From Indolivaga capnocytophagoides DSM 22835 (GTDB taxonomy: Bacteria; Bacteroidota; Bacteroidia; Bacteroidales; Dysgonomonadaceae), in the NCBI RefSeq assembly GCF_000426485.1, contig NZ_AUFL01000014.1:1-64000 (forward strand): 64,000 nucleotides of DNA, given 5' to 3'. How positions within the stretch are numbered: the first letter of the stretch is position 1; each line of letters opens with the position of its first letter. The notes beneath the pieces are model-generated. The model saw nothing but the letters and a program-made list of their open reading frames with translations. It was not told the origin of the DNA and searched no databases. The position numbers were made by a program, and so were the translations under genes. This document shows positions 46,821 through 56,918 of the stretch, piece by piece.

Positions 46821-48308
46821 TTAATAACCCGGATTTTGTTTAAGATTGGGATTAGAGTCTATTTCTTTTTGAGGAATAGGTAATAATAAATGCTTCTTCT
46901 GGGCATTGACTTTTCCTATTGAGTGCAAAAAGTTAAGAGCATATTGTCCATTATCCCAACGGATCATGTCAAACCATTGGTGGCCTTCGAATGCCAATTC
47001 AATACGGCGTTCATGTCTAATCTTTTCACGCATTTCCTCCTGCGATAGGTTTTCAATGTCACTTCTGTTAGTCAGTCCGGCACGTTTTCTTACTTGATAT
47101 AGAGGTTCTATGGCATCAGACGTATTGCCCAATTCATTTTCTGCTTCTGCTTTCATCAACAATATATCGGCATAACGAAGAACGATAATACTAGCCGAAT
47201 TGGTGTTGTAATCAGGTGAAACAGATGTAGGAACTAAAAATTTCCTGACATTATAACCTGTAGAGGACATGGTGCTTTTGTATTGCTTACCATCGAAAGA
47301 GGGACCTCCTTCGTAAAGGATTGTTTTATCTTTACGTAAGTCTCCCGATTCGTATTGGTTCACAAATTCTTGAGTAGGTTGATTCCAACCATAGCCTCCG
47401 CCAACCCATCCGGAGTTGCGAGGACCCATATAGGTGCTTAACCAGCAAGCCTGATTTTCATCGTCCCAGAAACCGGCTTTTGTCAAGCCATAATACTGTA
47501 TTTCGAATAAAGATTCTGCTGTATTCTTGTTCTTCTCTTCTCCTCCGAAGCAGTCACTGTAATCAGAATTAAGAACGTACCCAAGGTTTTCGACCATATT
47601 GCACATTTCCAGGCTCTTTTGATACTGACCTATAGTAAGATATACTTTTGCTAACATTCCCGCGGCAGCTCCTTTGCTCGCTCTACCAAGATCTTTACTG
47701 CTGTATTCTTCGCGGCGAGGAAGTTTGTCTATTGCATCCAGGAGATCGGGAATGATGACTTCGTTATAGATACGGTCTTTACTTACTCTCTCAGGGAACA
47801 AGTCGTCTCCCGGTTTGGTGGGAGTGAGGCTTAATGGAACATCTCCGAATAATTGAACTAAAATAAAGTAATAACTCGCCCGTAGAAATTTAGCCTCACC
47901 GATACATCTGTTTTTGATACTTTCGCTGATGTTCATGTTAGGAACATTCTCTAATACCGTGTTACAGTAGAGAATGCCGGGATTGGGTCCACGCCACAAA
48001 TCGAGAGCAGCAAAATTATCGGGACCTGTAACAAAGTTGGCCAGTTGGATCGTTTCTATTCCGTCGTCACCGCCGCCTGCTCCGACTTCACTGTTTCCGG
48101 CGACAATATCAAGTGCCCACATACGCATATTGTACAGTTTGGGGCGTTGCATAGGTTGATATGCTGCATTGGTCATGGCTATTGCCGATGCTTCATCCTT
48201 CACATTCTCGGCTGTAGGATCTTCGTAAGGTTCTTTATCCAAAAAATCGGAACAAGAAGAAAACATACATGCCAGCAGGAGACATCCTGTATATATTATT
48301 TTTTTCAT
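46821..48308 (-). CDS. susD: SusD-like surface glycan-binding protein
   Basis: 495 aa, lipoprotein (FSSCSDFLDKEPYEDP, classic SusD start). RagB/SusD helical TPR scaffold with typical phrases (CIGEAKFLRASYYFILVQLFGDVPL, ILLMKAEAENELGNTSDAIEPL, RIELAFEGHQWFDMIRW). It captures glycan and forms the lid of the SusC channel. A half-site GGTCTC follows its stop. It lies 26 bases downstream of susC. The symbol is by homology only. Confidence 0.96.
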   Translation of the reverse strand: MKKIIYTGCLLLACMFSSCSDFLDKEPYEDPTAENVKDEASAIAMTNAAYQPMQRPKLYNMRMWALDIVAGNSEVGAGGGDDGIETIQLANFVTGPDNFAALDLWRGPNPGILYCNTVLENVPNMNISESIKNRCIGEAKFLRASYYFILVQLFGDVPLSLTPTKPGDDLFPERVSKDRIYNEVIIPDLLDAIDKLPRREEYSSKDLGRASKGAAAGMLAKVYLTIGQYQKSLEMCNMVENLGYVLNSDYSDCFGGEEKNKNTAESLFEIQYYGLTKAGFWDDENQACWLSTYMGPRNSGWVGGGYGWNQPTQEFVNQYESGDLRKDKTILYEGGPSFDGKQYKSTMSSTGYNVRKFLVPTSVSPDYNTNSASIIVLRYADILLMKAEAENELGNTSDAIEPLYQVRKRAGLTNRSDIENLSQEEMREKIRHERRIELAFEGHQWFDMIRWDNGQYALNFLHSIGKVNAQKKHLLLPIPQKEIDSNPNLKQNPGY

Positions 48309-48334
48309 GATTGTATTATCTGTTTTAGTAATAA

Positions 48335-51334
48335 TTAAAACTTAAGATCAACTCCGAAACTTATTGTACGGGTCAGAGGATAATTACTGTTATCGACTCC
48401 GCCTTGTATTTCCGGATCAAAACCAGAATATTTAGTAAGGGTCAGCAGATTCTGAGCAGACATATAAAAACGAAGACTGTTTATAGAAGCTTTCTTAATC
48501 AAAGATTCCGGTAAGGTATACCCTAAAGTAAGGTTCTTCAATCTCAGATAAGATCCGTCTTCTATAAATCGGGTCGAAGTACGTGTGTTTTTGTTCGGGT
48601 CGCTGTAAATAGCACGAGGCATAGAATTGCTTGTTCCTTCTCCTGTCCAGCGATTCAGAACCTTTTTGGTTTGATTGCGAACGGTATACATTCCCTCAAG
48701 AGTAACACGGTTGGCATTATAAATATCATTACCAGCCACTCCTTGGAGAAATACCTGCATATCGAAATTCCGATACGAGAAGCTGTTAGTCATTGAAAAA
48801 TTCCATGCAGGAGTTGGATTTCCGATATAAGTACGGTCGTAATCGTTTACAACTCCGTCGTTATTTATATCTAAAAACTTAATATCTCCGGGAGCTGTTC
48901 CATTAGCTGCATCTGTTCCCTGATATTGATATGCGTAACTGTTTACTTCGTTCCAATTTTGGAAGATACCATTTGTAATCCATCCATAGAACGAACCGAC
49001 CGGAAGTCCTACTGTATGTTGTTGATATCCACTGTATATGGAGACGTTGTTGTTTAGTTTGATTATCTTATTCTTATTATAAGAGATATTGAAATCGGTA
49101 TTCCATTCGAAATCTCCTTTTATATTCTGTGAAGCAACGGTTAGTTCCCATCCCGTATTACGAACCTTTCCTGCGTTGATCATAGGAGTGTAGATATCCG
49201 AATATCCGGTTGTGATCGGCACTACCATACTTACAAGCATATCGGTTGTGTTTTTGACATAAGCATCAAACGTAACATTGATGCGTTGTTTGAATAATGA
49301 AGCATCAAAACCGATATTGCCTTGTTTCACCGTTTCCCATTTTATATCGGGATTAGGCATCACCAATGGATATAATGTAGATACGGGTGTTCCGTTAAAT
49401 ACATACTGAGATGTTTTGAGACGGGTAACAGCTGCATAGTTATCCAAAACTCCCTGATTACCTGTAACACCATATCCCATACGGATTTTAATATCGCTCA
49501 ATATATTGTTCCTTTTGTAAAAAGATTCTTCCGATAATCTCCATGCACCAGAGAATGAAGGGAATGTACCCCATCGATTTGCCTTAGTGATACGTGAAGT
49601 TCCGTCACGGCGAACCGTTGCAGTTAGTAGATATTTGTCATTAAATGAATAGTTTACGCGTCCGAAGAACGAAAGTAATGCCCATTCGTTTTTGCTGCCT
49701 CCGACAGTCGGATCAAGTAATCCATTGTTCAATTGATTATTACTGTCCGAAAGAAAACCCTGAATGCTTGCTTTCGAATAGTTATATGTGTTATTCTGGG
49801 CACTGGATCCTATCATTACATTCAGATTGTGTTTCTCGTTGAATGTATCCATATAGGTAAGGGTATTGTCCCATAAATAAGTTAAGCTTTTGTTTGACTG
49901 TTCGCTGCGGTAAGAATTTACAACCGGAATCGGCTGCCAATCGTATTTCGGAGTGAAATTATTTTCATCCCAGAATTTGAAATCAATACCTCCGGTCATT
50001 TTATAGGTAACCTTATCGAACAGAGAGGCTTCTCCATATAGATTTCCTAAAACATTATAGCCCTTGGTCGTTGTATTATTTAGGCGTGCGGTTCCGATCG
50101 GGTTGCGAAGGTCTCCGTAATATTGAGCTTCGGTTCCGGGTCCCGAATACGTGCCGTCTTCGTTGTATATCGATTGAGTAGGCAGAGATGCTAATGTATT
50201 TAATATACTGTAATCTCCATTCTTCTTTGTATCGTGGCTTAGAGTTACATTGTTTCCGAATTTCAGCCACGGGCGGACTTTCGATTCGTTATTGAACTGA
50301 AGAGTATAACGGCGGTAAGATGTATTTATTACAATACCATTCTGATCGAATACACTTCCCGATACGTAATAATTACTTTTGTCTGTTCCTCCCGAATAAG
50401 AAACAGAATAATTTTGCATTGCGGCTGTACGAAGCAAAGCATCAGTCCAGTCTGTTCCTTTTCCCCATGAGGTCGGATCTTCAAAATCGGGGCGTTGAGT
50501 CCGGTTGTTATTAGCCATCATGTCATTATGCAGTGATGCGAATTGCGAAGCATTCAACATTTTCGGAACACTTGTTGCATCTTGTATGCCCCAGTTTGCA
50601 CTGACAGATATAATACCGTCTCCGCTTTTTCCTTTTTTAGTCGTAATCAGAACAACACCGTTTGCTCCACGCGACCCATAGATAGCGGTAGCGGAGGCAT
50701 CTTTTAGTATATCAATTGTTTCTACATCGTTTTGGTTTAAAGCGTTCAGCGGCATATCAGTAGGTACACCATCTATTACCAGTAGTGGGTCGGTGCTGTT
50801 GATAGAACCAAGTCCTCGTATACGTATGCTAACATTGCTGCCCGGTGCTCCGGCATTAACGACCTGTACTCCGGCAGCCTGTCCTTGAAGGGCCTCTCCG
50901 ATATTTGCCACAGGCTTGTCTTTAAGTGATTTTGCACCCACAGACGCAAGAGACCCGGTTAGGTCTTTCTTTCTCATAACACCGTAGCCGACTACTACAA
51001 CTTCGTTTAGCATTTCGGTGTTATCTTTCATAATAATATGGAAATCAGATCGGTCATTTACGATAATTTCCTGAGTTAAGAACCCCAGATAAGAAACAAC
51101 GATAACAGCACCATCCTTTACTTCCAGCGAAAACTTTCCGTCTATATCTGTTGCTGTGCCCGAAGTTGTGCCTTTTTCGGAAACCGATGCTCCGATTACA
51201 CTTTCTCCTTTCTCATCGACAACAATTCCTGTTATCTTTTTTTGAGCAAACATCGATGATGATAAGGTTAAGACCAGCATAAGCATAAATGCTTTCCTGA
51301 AATAATCCCATCTACTTTTTTGAATTTGTTTCAT
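48335..51334 (-). CDS. susC: SusC-like TonB-dependent outer-membrane transporter
   Basis: 999 aa. Signal peptide (about 1-30), carboxypeptidase-regulatory-like domain (about 33-110; ITGIVVDEKGESVIGASVSE), TonB-dependent plug with the SusC/RagA signatures (RIRGLGSINSTDPLLVIDGVP and SATAIYGSRGANGVVLITTKKG, about 165-230), then the 22-strand barrel with a terminal aromatic, ISFGVDLKF. It imports oligosaccharides released by the GH66 enzyme. An exact AGGTC palindrome lies 16 bases before its ATG. The symbol is by homology. Confidence 0.96.
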   Translation of the reverse strand: MKQIQKSRWDYFRKAFMLMLVLTLSSSMFAQKKITGIVVDEKGESVIGASVSEKGTTSGTATDIDGKFSLEVKDGAVIVVSYLGFLTQEIIVNDRSDFHIIMKDNTEMLNEVVVVGYGVMRKKDLTGSLASVGAKSLKDKPVANIGEALQGQAAGVQVVNAGAPGSNVSIRIRGLGSINSTDPLLVIDGVPTDMPLNALNQNDVETIDILKDASATAIYGSRGANGVVLITTKKGKSGDGIISVSANWGIQDATSVPKMLNASQFASLHNDMMANNNRTQRPDFEDPTSWGKGTDWTDALLRTAAMQNYSVSYSGGTDKSNYYVSGSVFDQNGIVINTSYRRYTLQFNNESKVRPWLKFGNNVTLSHDTKKNGDYSILNTLASLPTQSIYNEDGTYSGPGTEAQYYGDLRNPIGTARLNNTTTKGYNVLGNLYGEASLFDKVTYKMTGGIDFKFWDENNFTPKYDWQPIPVVNSYRSEQSNKSLTYLWDNTLTYMDTFNEKHNLNVMIGSSAQNNTYNYSKASIQGFLSDSNNQLNNGLLDPTVGGSKNEWALLSFFGRVNYSFNDKYLLTATVRRDGTSRITKANRWGTFPSFSGAWRLSEESFYKRNNILSDIKIRMGYGVTGNQGVLDNYAAVTRLKTSQYVFNGTPVSTLYPLVMPNPDIKWETVKQGNIGFDASLFKQRINVTFDAYVKNTTDMLVSMVVPITTGYSDIYTPMINAGKVRNTGWELTVASQNIKGDFEWNTDFNISYNKNKIIKLNNNVSIYSGYQQHTVGLPVGSFYGWITNGIFQNWNEVNSYAYQYQGTDAANGTAPGDIKFLDINNDGVVNDYDRTYIGNPTPAWNFSMTNSFSYRNFDMQVFLQGVAGNDIYNANRVTLEGMYTVRNQTKKVLNRWTGEGTSNSMPRAIYSDPNKNTRTSTRFIEDGSYLRLKNLTLGYTLPESLIKKASINSLRFYMSAQNLLTLTKYSGFDPEIQGGVDNSNYPLTRTISFGVDLKF

Positions 51335-51349
51335 GGTTTAACTTGATTA

Positions 51350-51362
51350 AGGTCACAGACCT
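51350..51362. promoter_or_regulatory. AGGTC-N3-GACCT palindrome, exact copy 4
   Basis: AGGTCACAGACCT lies 16 bases upstream of the susC start, in the 5' leader; the centre differs (ACA) but both half-sites are kept. Confidence 0.5.
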
Positions 51363-51493
51363 ATTTATTATTTAGGTAAATAAAATAACCGGGAATGGTT
51401 ACTGAAGATATACAGCCAATTTTTATCCGTATTTTAAAACATACAATAACTAATAGTGGTTCTGACTGAAAAAAGACTATATCCTCTTCAAAA

Positions 51494-51501
51494 CAAAAAT
51501 A
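51494..51501 (-). promoter_or_regulatory. Candidate -7 element for the susC operon
   Basis: The minus strand reads TATTTTTG, which fits TAnnTTTG, about 160 bases before the susC ATG. This implies a long leader that includes the palindrome at 51350. No -33 box seen at the right distance. Confidence 0.35.
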
Positions 51502-51623
51502 TGAGAGACATGTATTTAAATAAAATTCACATTGACAAAATATAGATACATGATAGGATTAATCATCTTATATATAAGTGATTATTTATTTTTTTACTGC
51601 GAAAAATATAGATTGAGTATCTG

Positions 51624-53291
51624 TTATTTTTTCTTAACGGAGCTTATTTTCATTACCCTGTTTTCGAAATCGTCACGAGGTACTGCAGCCTTATTTCTTA
51701 CTCTGGTGCGATAGCTGTAAATTGTATTTGCGGAATAATGGAGGAAACTGGCTATTTTTGAACTATCGGTGATACCCAGACGGATAAGAGCAAATATACG
51801 TAATTCTACGTTGAGTAACTCATTGGGTTTCAAAACAAATTTTTCTTCATCGAGGAGTAGCGAATTGAATTCTTCGACAAAGTTTGGATACAAATGTAAG
51901 AAGATATTATCGAAATTCTCATAAAGTTCTTTCAACTCATTGTTAATCATGTCGCTGGATTTTAGCATCTTGTATAATTCATCCAGCTTTTTTTCCACGG
52001 CCTTTTTGTTTAAGGTGTTCTGATACTTTTCCAATTTGTTGATGTATGTTGAACACAAATCGAGAAAATGTCCTATATAAGCTTCCTTTATCTGGTTTGC
52101 TTCGGATAAATTGGTGTTAGCTTCCGATAATTCTTTATTTACAATATGTAACTGGCTGTTTGTCCCTTGTAGCTCATCGTTTAGTTCGTTCAGCTTTACG
52201 TTTGTACGATATAATTCTTTCCTGATACGGGCAACCCTTTTCATTTGCCTGTAAGTGTATACAATAGCTAAGACCAGAAAGAACGATAAGATACATGCCA
52301 GCATGAGATATGACCGTAATTCGGAGTTCTTCCCATTTATCTTTTCCTTGTATGCCAAGTCGATGATCGGGAATATCTGAGAAGCTTCGTATGCCCTGAA
52401 TCGTGCATTCGAAAACATAGCGTCTTCCATTGATGAGCGTATGCAGTCATATGCCCGTTCTATATCGCCTGTTTCATACAGAACAGTTGCCAGAGCTTGC
52501 ATTGAGGCATTTTCTTTGATTGAGTTTTTTATATCGCATATTGCCGATATGGCATAATATCTCTTTTGTAAGTCGGTATTTCCTTCCTTCATATAGATAT
52601 TTGCCAGAGCATAAGCCAATACTGCTTTCTCGTGGGTATCAGTTTTGGTCTGATTGAGCATGGTTTGCAGCATTTGTTTAGATTCGTTCAGCTTTTGCTG
52701 GTCATATAGCTTTTCGGCGTATACAATTTTATAGTGGTTGGATTTTTTATCCAGAATATTAAGCAGTGAATCTCGGTATAGATCACTAGTTGCTTTATAA
52801 GACCGTGTATAAGGATTATTTTGTGAGTAATTGCTATATAACAATTTATAGCAATCGTAATATTTAACTAATAACCAATCAGGCAAAGTTTTTTTATCGA
52901 TAGACTTCAGGCTGTCTTTCGATTCTATATACATGCTCGAAAATATATACAGAGAGATAAGATCGAGTTTAGACTCGTTTATCCGGGTGATATCGTTTCT
53001 TTTCCTTGCGATTTTAAGGTTTTGCTCGGTATAGAAGATAGCCGAATCGGAGATGAAGGTCTTATATTCATCGTACAGTTGGTGGTTGATATCGTAACGC
53101 TGGCTATCGCTTATATCGGGTACTGCCAGCATCGATTTGACACGTGATATCTTATCTTTCTTTTGCTGCACATATATTCCCTTCTTTTCTATCAGTTTAT
53201 ATAGGGTACTGTATATTGTATCGGAGGTGGTATGAGCCTGAGATACAAAGGATATGAGAAGTAATAAAATTACAGGTGAAAATCTTTTCAT
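51624..53291 (-). CDS. SusR-like membrane-bound transcriptional regulator
   Basis: 555 aa. Signal peptide, a periplasmic helical TPR-like sensor (about 25-325), one transmembrane helix (about 328-348; YLMLACILSFFLVLAIVYTY), a long coiled coil rich in NELNDEL/NKELSEAN (about 360-420), and a C-terminal LuxR-like HTH (about 490-545; IFALIRLGITDSSKIASFLHYSANTIYSYRTRVRNKA). This is the SusR type (DUF6377 as I recall), which senses alpha-glucan oligosaccharides in the periplasm and activates the adjacent sus-like operon. It lies upstream of susC on the same strand, with its own promoter candidate at 53330. Confidence 0.88.
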   Translation of the reverse strand: MKRFSPVILLLLISFVSQAHTTSDTIYSTLYKLIEKKGIYVQQKKDKISRVKSMLAVPDISDSQRYDINHQLYDEYKTFISDSAIFYTEQNLKIARKRNDITRINESKLDLISLYIFSSMYIESKDSLKSIDKKTLPDWLLVKYYDCYKLLYSNYSQNNPYTRSYKATSDLYRDSLLNILDKKSNHYKIVYAEKLYDQQKLNESKQMLQTMLNQTKTDTHEKAVLAYALANIYMKEGNTDLQKRYYAISAICDIKNSIKENASMQALATVLYETGDIERAYDCIRSSMEDAMFSNARFRAYEASQIFPIIDLAYKEKINGKNSELRSYLMLACILSFFLVLAIVYTYRQMKRVARIRKELYRTNVKLNELNDELQGTNSQLHIVNKELSEANTNLSEANQIKEAYIGHFLDLCSTYINKLEKYQNTLNKKAVEKKLDELYKMLKSSDMINNELKELYENFDNIFLHLYPNFVEEFNSLLLDEEKFVLKPNELLNVELRIFALIRLGITDSSKIASFLHYSANTIYSYRTRVRNKAAVPRDDFENRVMKISSVKKK

Positions 53292-53329
53292 AATCGCAGC
53301 TCTTCAATAGTCCAATCATTCTTTGCTGC

Positions 53330-53337
53330 CAAAGATA
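53330..53337 (-). promoter_or_regulatory. Candidate -7 element for the SusR-like gene
   Basis: The minus strand reads TATCTTTG (TAnnTTTG) 38 bases upstream of the ATG at 53291. Confidence 0.4.
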
Positions 53338-53406
53338 GTGGTTTTCATCCGATTTTTATCTTTGATGCTTATGACTATAAGATTCAGATTATGATTAAAA
53401 AAGAAA

Positions 53407-53437
53407 AGAGCCATCTAAGATTTTCTTAAATGGCTCT
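53407..53437 (-). terminator. Terminator of the galactan operon
   Basis: AGAGCCAT (53407-53414) pairs with ATGGCTCT (53430-53437); the stem continues TAAGA/TCTTA after one mismatch. On the minus strand it is followed by TTTTCTTTTTT. It ends the run galK-GH35-GH43 and isolates it from the SusR-like gene. Confidence 0.85.
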
Positions 53438-53452
53438 GCTTTCACTGCATTT

Positions 53453-54505
53453 TTATTTAAAAGCTGTTGCTATATTCCATTCTGTCTGCCAAGGAATATC
53501 GATCTCTCCGTTCTCTTTGAAATGGAGAGGCAGCCATATATAACGGGAGTTTATCAGGTCTGTTTTATTCCATTTGTCGAACATCGCGATATAGGCATTT
53601 TCTTTACCTTCGATTTTTAAGACATTGGTGCTTTGACCATAGAATGTAATGTCGGCATCTTTACCGGAGCAGGGATTACCTTTCACTGTCCATTCTCCAA
53701 GCATTGAATCTGCGACAGCGTATTCAGCCTGATTCGGGTCCCAGCCGGTACAACCCGATGACAGGATATAGTACTTTCCTTGATGTTTAAATACTGCCGG
53801 AGCTTCTCTGGACTGATCTATAAAATTACGGGTGAATTGTCCTGCAGGTTTAAGATAGTCGTCTGTAAGAAGGCTTATGTATAACGTCTTGTTTTCTTCC
53901 GAAGAATATATGTGATACGCCTTACCGTCATCGTCCTTGAATAGGGTCATATCCCTACTCATTTGTCCGTTAGGACGCATCGATCCGAGATACTCGAAAT
54001 TCCCCGAAGGAGAATCCGATATGGCTACTCCGGCGGCTGCTTTAGCATAATCATGAGAATCGACATGAAGCCACATAACGAACTTTTTGGTCTTTTCGTT
54101 ATATATTACTTTAGGCCTTTCAAGAACATTTGATGGATGGAGTTCCGAATTGATATCGGTTGTGTCGGGCTTAAGTACAACTCCTTCGAATTTCCAGTTG
54201 GTAAGGTCTTTTGAAGAGTAGCAAGAAACGCCTCCGGCCTCTGTCCTGTAGCATTCCCAGCTCGGAACTTTCGGATTCCAGTATGTCGAATCGCCTTTGT
54301 ATTCTCCGTACCAATAGTAAGTACCATCATGGTATAGAATGCCACCTCCGTGTGCGTTGATTCGGTTCCCATCGGTATCGAGCCATTCTTCTCCCGATAT
54401 GATCATTTTTGTATTGGGCTCAGTCGCTGCATCCGGAGCCTTTTTCTGTCCGCAAGCGACAATGACCAATAGAATGATCGAATAAAAAAAGATCTGTTTT
54501 TTCAT
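53453..54505 (-). CDS. GH43 subfamily 24-like exo-beta-1,3-galactanase (lipoprotein)
   Basis: 350 aa; lipobox IVACG. Signatures INAHGGGILYHDGTYYWYGE, GVSCYSSKDLTNW, RPKVIYNEKTKKFVMWLH and SRDMTLFKDDDGKAYHIYSSE match the subfamily that releases galactose from beta-1,3-galactan. The usual GH43 base motif (GDPF-type) is missing, as in characterised galactanases of this group. Next to GH35 and galK it suggests degradation of arabinogalactan side chains or backbone. It starts 4 bases after the GH35 stop. Confidence 0.8.
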   Translation of the reverse strand: MKKQIFFYSIILLVIVACGQKKAPDAATEPNTKMIISGEEWLDTDGNRINAHGGGILYHDGTYYWYGEYKGDSTYWNPKVPSWECYRTEAGGVSCYSSKDLTNWKFEGVVLKPDTTDINSELHPSNVLERPKVIYNEKTKKFVMWLHVDSHDYAKAAAGVAISDSPSGNFEYLGSMRPNGQMSRDMTLFKDDDGKAYHIYSSEENKTLYISLLTDDYLKPAGQFTRNFIDQSREAPAVFKHQGKYYILSSGCTGWDPNQAEYAVADSMLGEWTVKGNPCSGKDADITFYGQSTNVLKIEGKENAYIAMFDKWNKTDLINSRYIWLPLHFKENGEIDIPWQTEWNIATAFK

Positions 54506-54509
54506 ATGA

Positions 54510-56855
54510 TTAGAGTTTAAATGGTTTTAGTTTCAAATATACTCTGTAATTTTTAATCATACCTGTTTGATTCGATTCTGCACGAGGCAGATAAGAGAAT
54601 CCTGTGATAACCTTTTCTTCATTCAGATCTATAACTATCTGATGAGGATGTTTCATCTTGGTTGTTGAGTAGTTAGTATGCCAGAATGTCGATTCTTGAA
54701 GATCAAATACATTACTTGCTATATTATTGGCAACCTCTGTTTCTTCGCTATCGGCATATACTACCTTCCAATGTTGGCGTGAAAGAGGTTTGCCGTCTTC
54801 ACCTAGAATCTCGAGTTCGGCAATTGCAGAATAATCATCTCCACCGAATGAGTCAAGGGCTTCAATACAAAAATAACGGGCATTTTGTTTTTTATCAAAC
54901 TTGATATGCTGCCAGCCGTTTCCAGGTTTGAAAGAGGATTTATAGAACGGAGTTTCGTTACTCAGATCAAGATTTTCGCCTAATTTGCGATGACTATATG
55001 CTGCATTTCCGGTAAGTACATCAAGTATCGGTTGACGTAATCCTTCTATTTTAGTTGCTCTTGGTGATGCCAGATCAAATACTATAATTTCGTTTTCGCC
55101 TTCTTTCAGCCAGCATCCCGGAACGTATAAAGTCTGTTGGGGTCCGATTTCCCAATAGCGACCCATTGCATGACCATTGACCCAAACCAATCCTTTGCTC
55201 CAGTCGCTCATGTTTAGGAATGTATCTCCTGTTTTTGCTAAGTTGAATGTTGCTTTGTAATAAGCAGGATGTTTCTGAGTATTCGAATCTTTCTTATAGA
55301 TCTTGTCTTTAGCAAAACTGTAATCCACAGGAATATTGAATACCTGCCAGTTTTTAAGATCTTTAGTATTGCCATCTGAAGACAATTCTACTTTCTGGGT
55401 GATTCCTTTCCAATCATAAATACCTTTACCGAAATTCATACGTCCCATTGCTTCAACTAAAATATCCAGAACAGCTCCTTCTTTTACAGGAGGCAGGCTT
55501 ACTATACCTTCACCTTTTAAGCGGCTTAGAGTTGCTATCTTCTTTCCATCGATATATACCTGTGTCCAGTCGTGGGCTTCGGTTATAGTCAGAGTTTGCT
55601 CTTTGTCGGATTTCTGAAGTTTGGTTCGATAAAGGATACTTCCCCATCCCTGATCGAAAAATTCCATAGGCTTGATATCTTCACTGAATTTGGGTGCAGG
55701 AAGATTCTCAAACAGATTAGCAACCTGAGTAAATTCGATTGCGGGTATGCTGATTGTTGGAATAGAATCCGGAATCTGAGGTAGTGATTGCCCTTCAGGC
55801 AGATAATTCTTCAATAATTCCCTAACTTCATAATATTTAGGAGTTGCTTTTCCTGATTCGCTGATTGGCGCATCATAATCATAAGATGTACAAGTTGGCG
55901 AGAAGTTTGGAAAGTTGGCTCCACCCCAATGTCCGAAACTTGTTCCTCCATGTGTCATGTACAGACTGAATGAAATATTCTGATCAAGCATTTCCTTTAA
56001 TCCGTTGACTAATGCCGAGGCACTTCGGGTTTCATGTTTTGCTCCCCAGTGGTCAAACCATCCCGACCAGAATTCGCTGCACATAAGAGGAGTATCGGGT
56101 CGAAGTTCTTTCAGTCTGCGGAATTGGTCTCCGATATTTGCTCCTGTTCCGAAATTGATCGTCCAAAGCAAGCCTTCTAAGGCATTATTTTCGAAGTTGG
56201 AGTTCCAGTCGCATTGGAATAATGGAACTTCGTTGAATCCTGCTCCTTTTACTATATCCCTTATTTCGGCGATATATGGTTTGTCAGTACCGAAAGATCC
56301 GTATTCGTTTTCGACCTGTACCATGATGATATTACCGCCTTTGCTTATTTGCAGGTCAGCAAGCTGTTTTCCTACTTCGTTCATAAATAGCTTAGTGCGT
56401 TCCATGAAATAAGGATCTTGTTCACGCAGGCGGATGTCTTGTTTCTTTAACAGCCACCAAGGTAATCCTCCCATTTCCCATTCGGCACAAACATAAGGGC
56501 CGGGACGAACTATAACATACATTCCGTGTTTTTGGGCAAGGCGGCAAAATTCGGCAACATCTTTATTTCCCGAAAAGTCGTATTTGCCTTCCTCCTGTTC
56601 GTGCAGATTCCAGAAAATGTAAAGGCATATCGTATTCATGCCTAAGGCTTTGCTCATTTCTATGCGGTGTTCCCAATATTCTTTGGGTATACGCGGATAA
56701 TGTATTTCTGCTGCCTTAATAACAAAAGGCTTATTGTTGAGTAAAAATGTTTTGTTGCCAACTTCGAATTTACCGGCATTCTTGCCCGGCGTGCAGGCAA
56801 AGGTGCTCAGAAGTATAGCAAACAAACATACTAAAGATAAAAAGGTCTTCTTCAT
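54510..56855 (-). CDS. GH35 beta-galactosidase
   Basis: 781 aa, lipoprotein-like start (STFACTPGK). GH35 barrel (about 30-350) with acid/base Glu184 in VENEYG and nucleophile Glu261 in CSEFWSGWFDHWG. Beta domains follow, including the VWVNGHAMGRYWEIGPQQTLYVPG jelly roll. A C-terminal discoidin-like (F5/8 type) domain (about 640-781) is present. It releases terminal beta-galactose, probably from oligosaccharides made by the adjacent exo-galactanase. Upstream is galK, 63 bases away on the same strand. Confidence 0.93.
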   Translation of the reverse strand: MKKTFLSLVCLFAILLSTFACTPGKNAGKFEVGNKTFLLNNKPFVIKAAEIHYPRIPKEYWEHRIEMSKALGMNTICLYIFWNLHEQEEGKYDFSGNKDVAEFCRLAQKHGMYVIVRPGPYVCAEWEMGGLPWWLLKKQDIRLREQDPYFMERTKLFMNEVGKQLADLQISKGGNIIMVQVENEYGSFGTDKPYIAEIRDIVKGAGFNEVPLFQCDWNSNFENNALEGLLWTINFGTGANIGDQFRRLKELRPDTPLMCSEFWSGWFDHWGAKHETRSASALVNGLKEMLDQNISFSLYMTHGGTSFGHWGGANFPNFSPTCTSYDYDAPISESGKATPKYYEVRELLKNYLPEGQSLPQIPDSIPTISIPAIEFTQVANLFENLPAPKFSEDIKPMEFFDQGWGSILYRTKLQKSDKEQTLTITEAHDWTQVYIDGKKIATLSRLKGEGIVSLPPVKEGAVLDILVEAMGRMNFGKGIYDWKGITQKVELSSDGNTKDLKNWQVFNIPVDYSFAKDKIYKKDSNTQKHPAYYKATFNLAKTGDTFLNMSDWSKGLVWVNGHAMGRYWEIGPQQTLYVPGCWLKEGENEIIVFDLASPRATKIEGLRQPILDVLTGNAAYSHRKLGENLDLSNETPFYKSSFKPGNGWQHIKFDKKQNARYFCIEALDSFGGDDYSAIAELEILGEDGKPLSRQHWKVVYADSEETEVANNIASNVFDLQESTFWHTNYSTTKMKHPHQIVIDLNEEKVITGFSYLPRAESNQTGMIKNYRVYLKLKPFKL

Positions 56856-56918
56856 TGGTATATTTTGTTTATGTAAGGGTTTTAGGTTTTTTATTGTCCG
56901 GTTAAGTAACTGTATTGA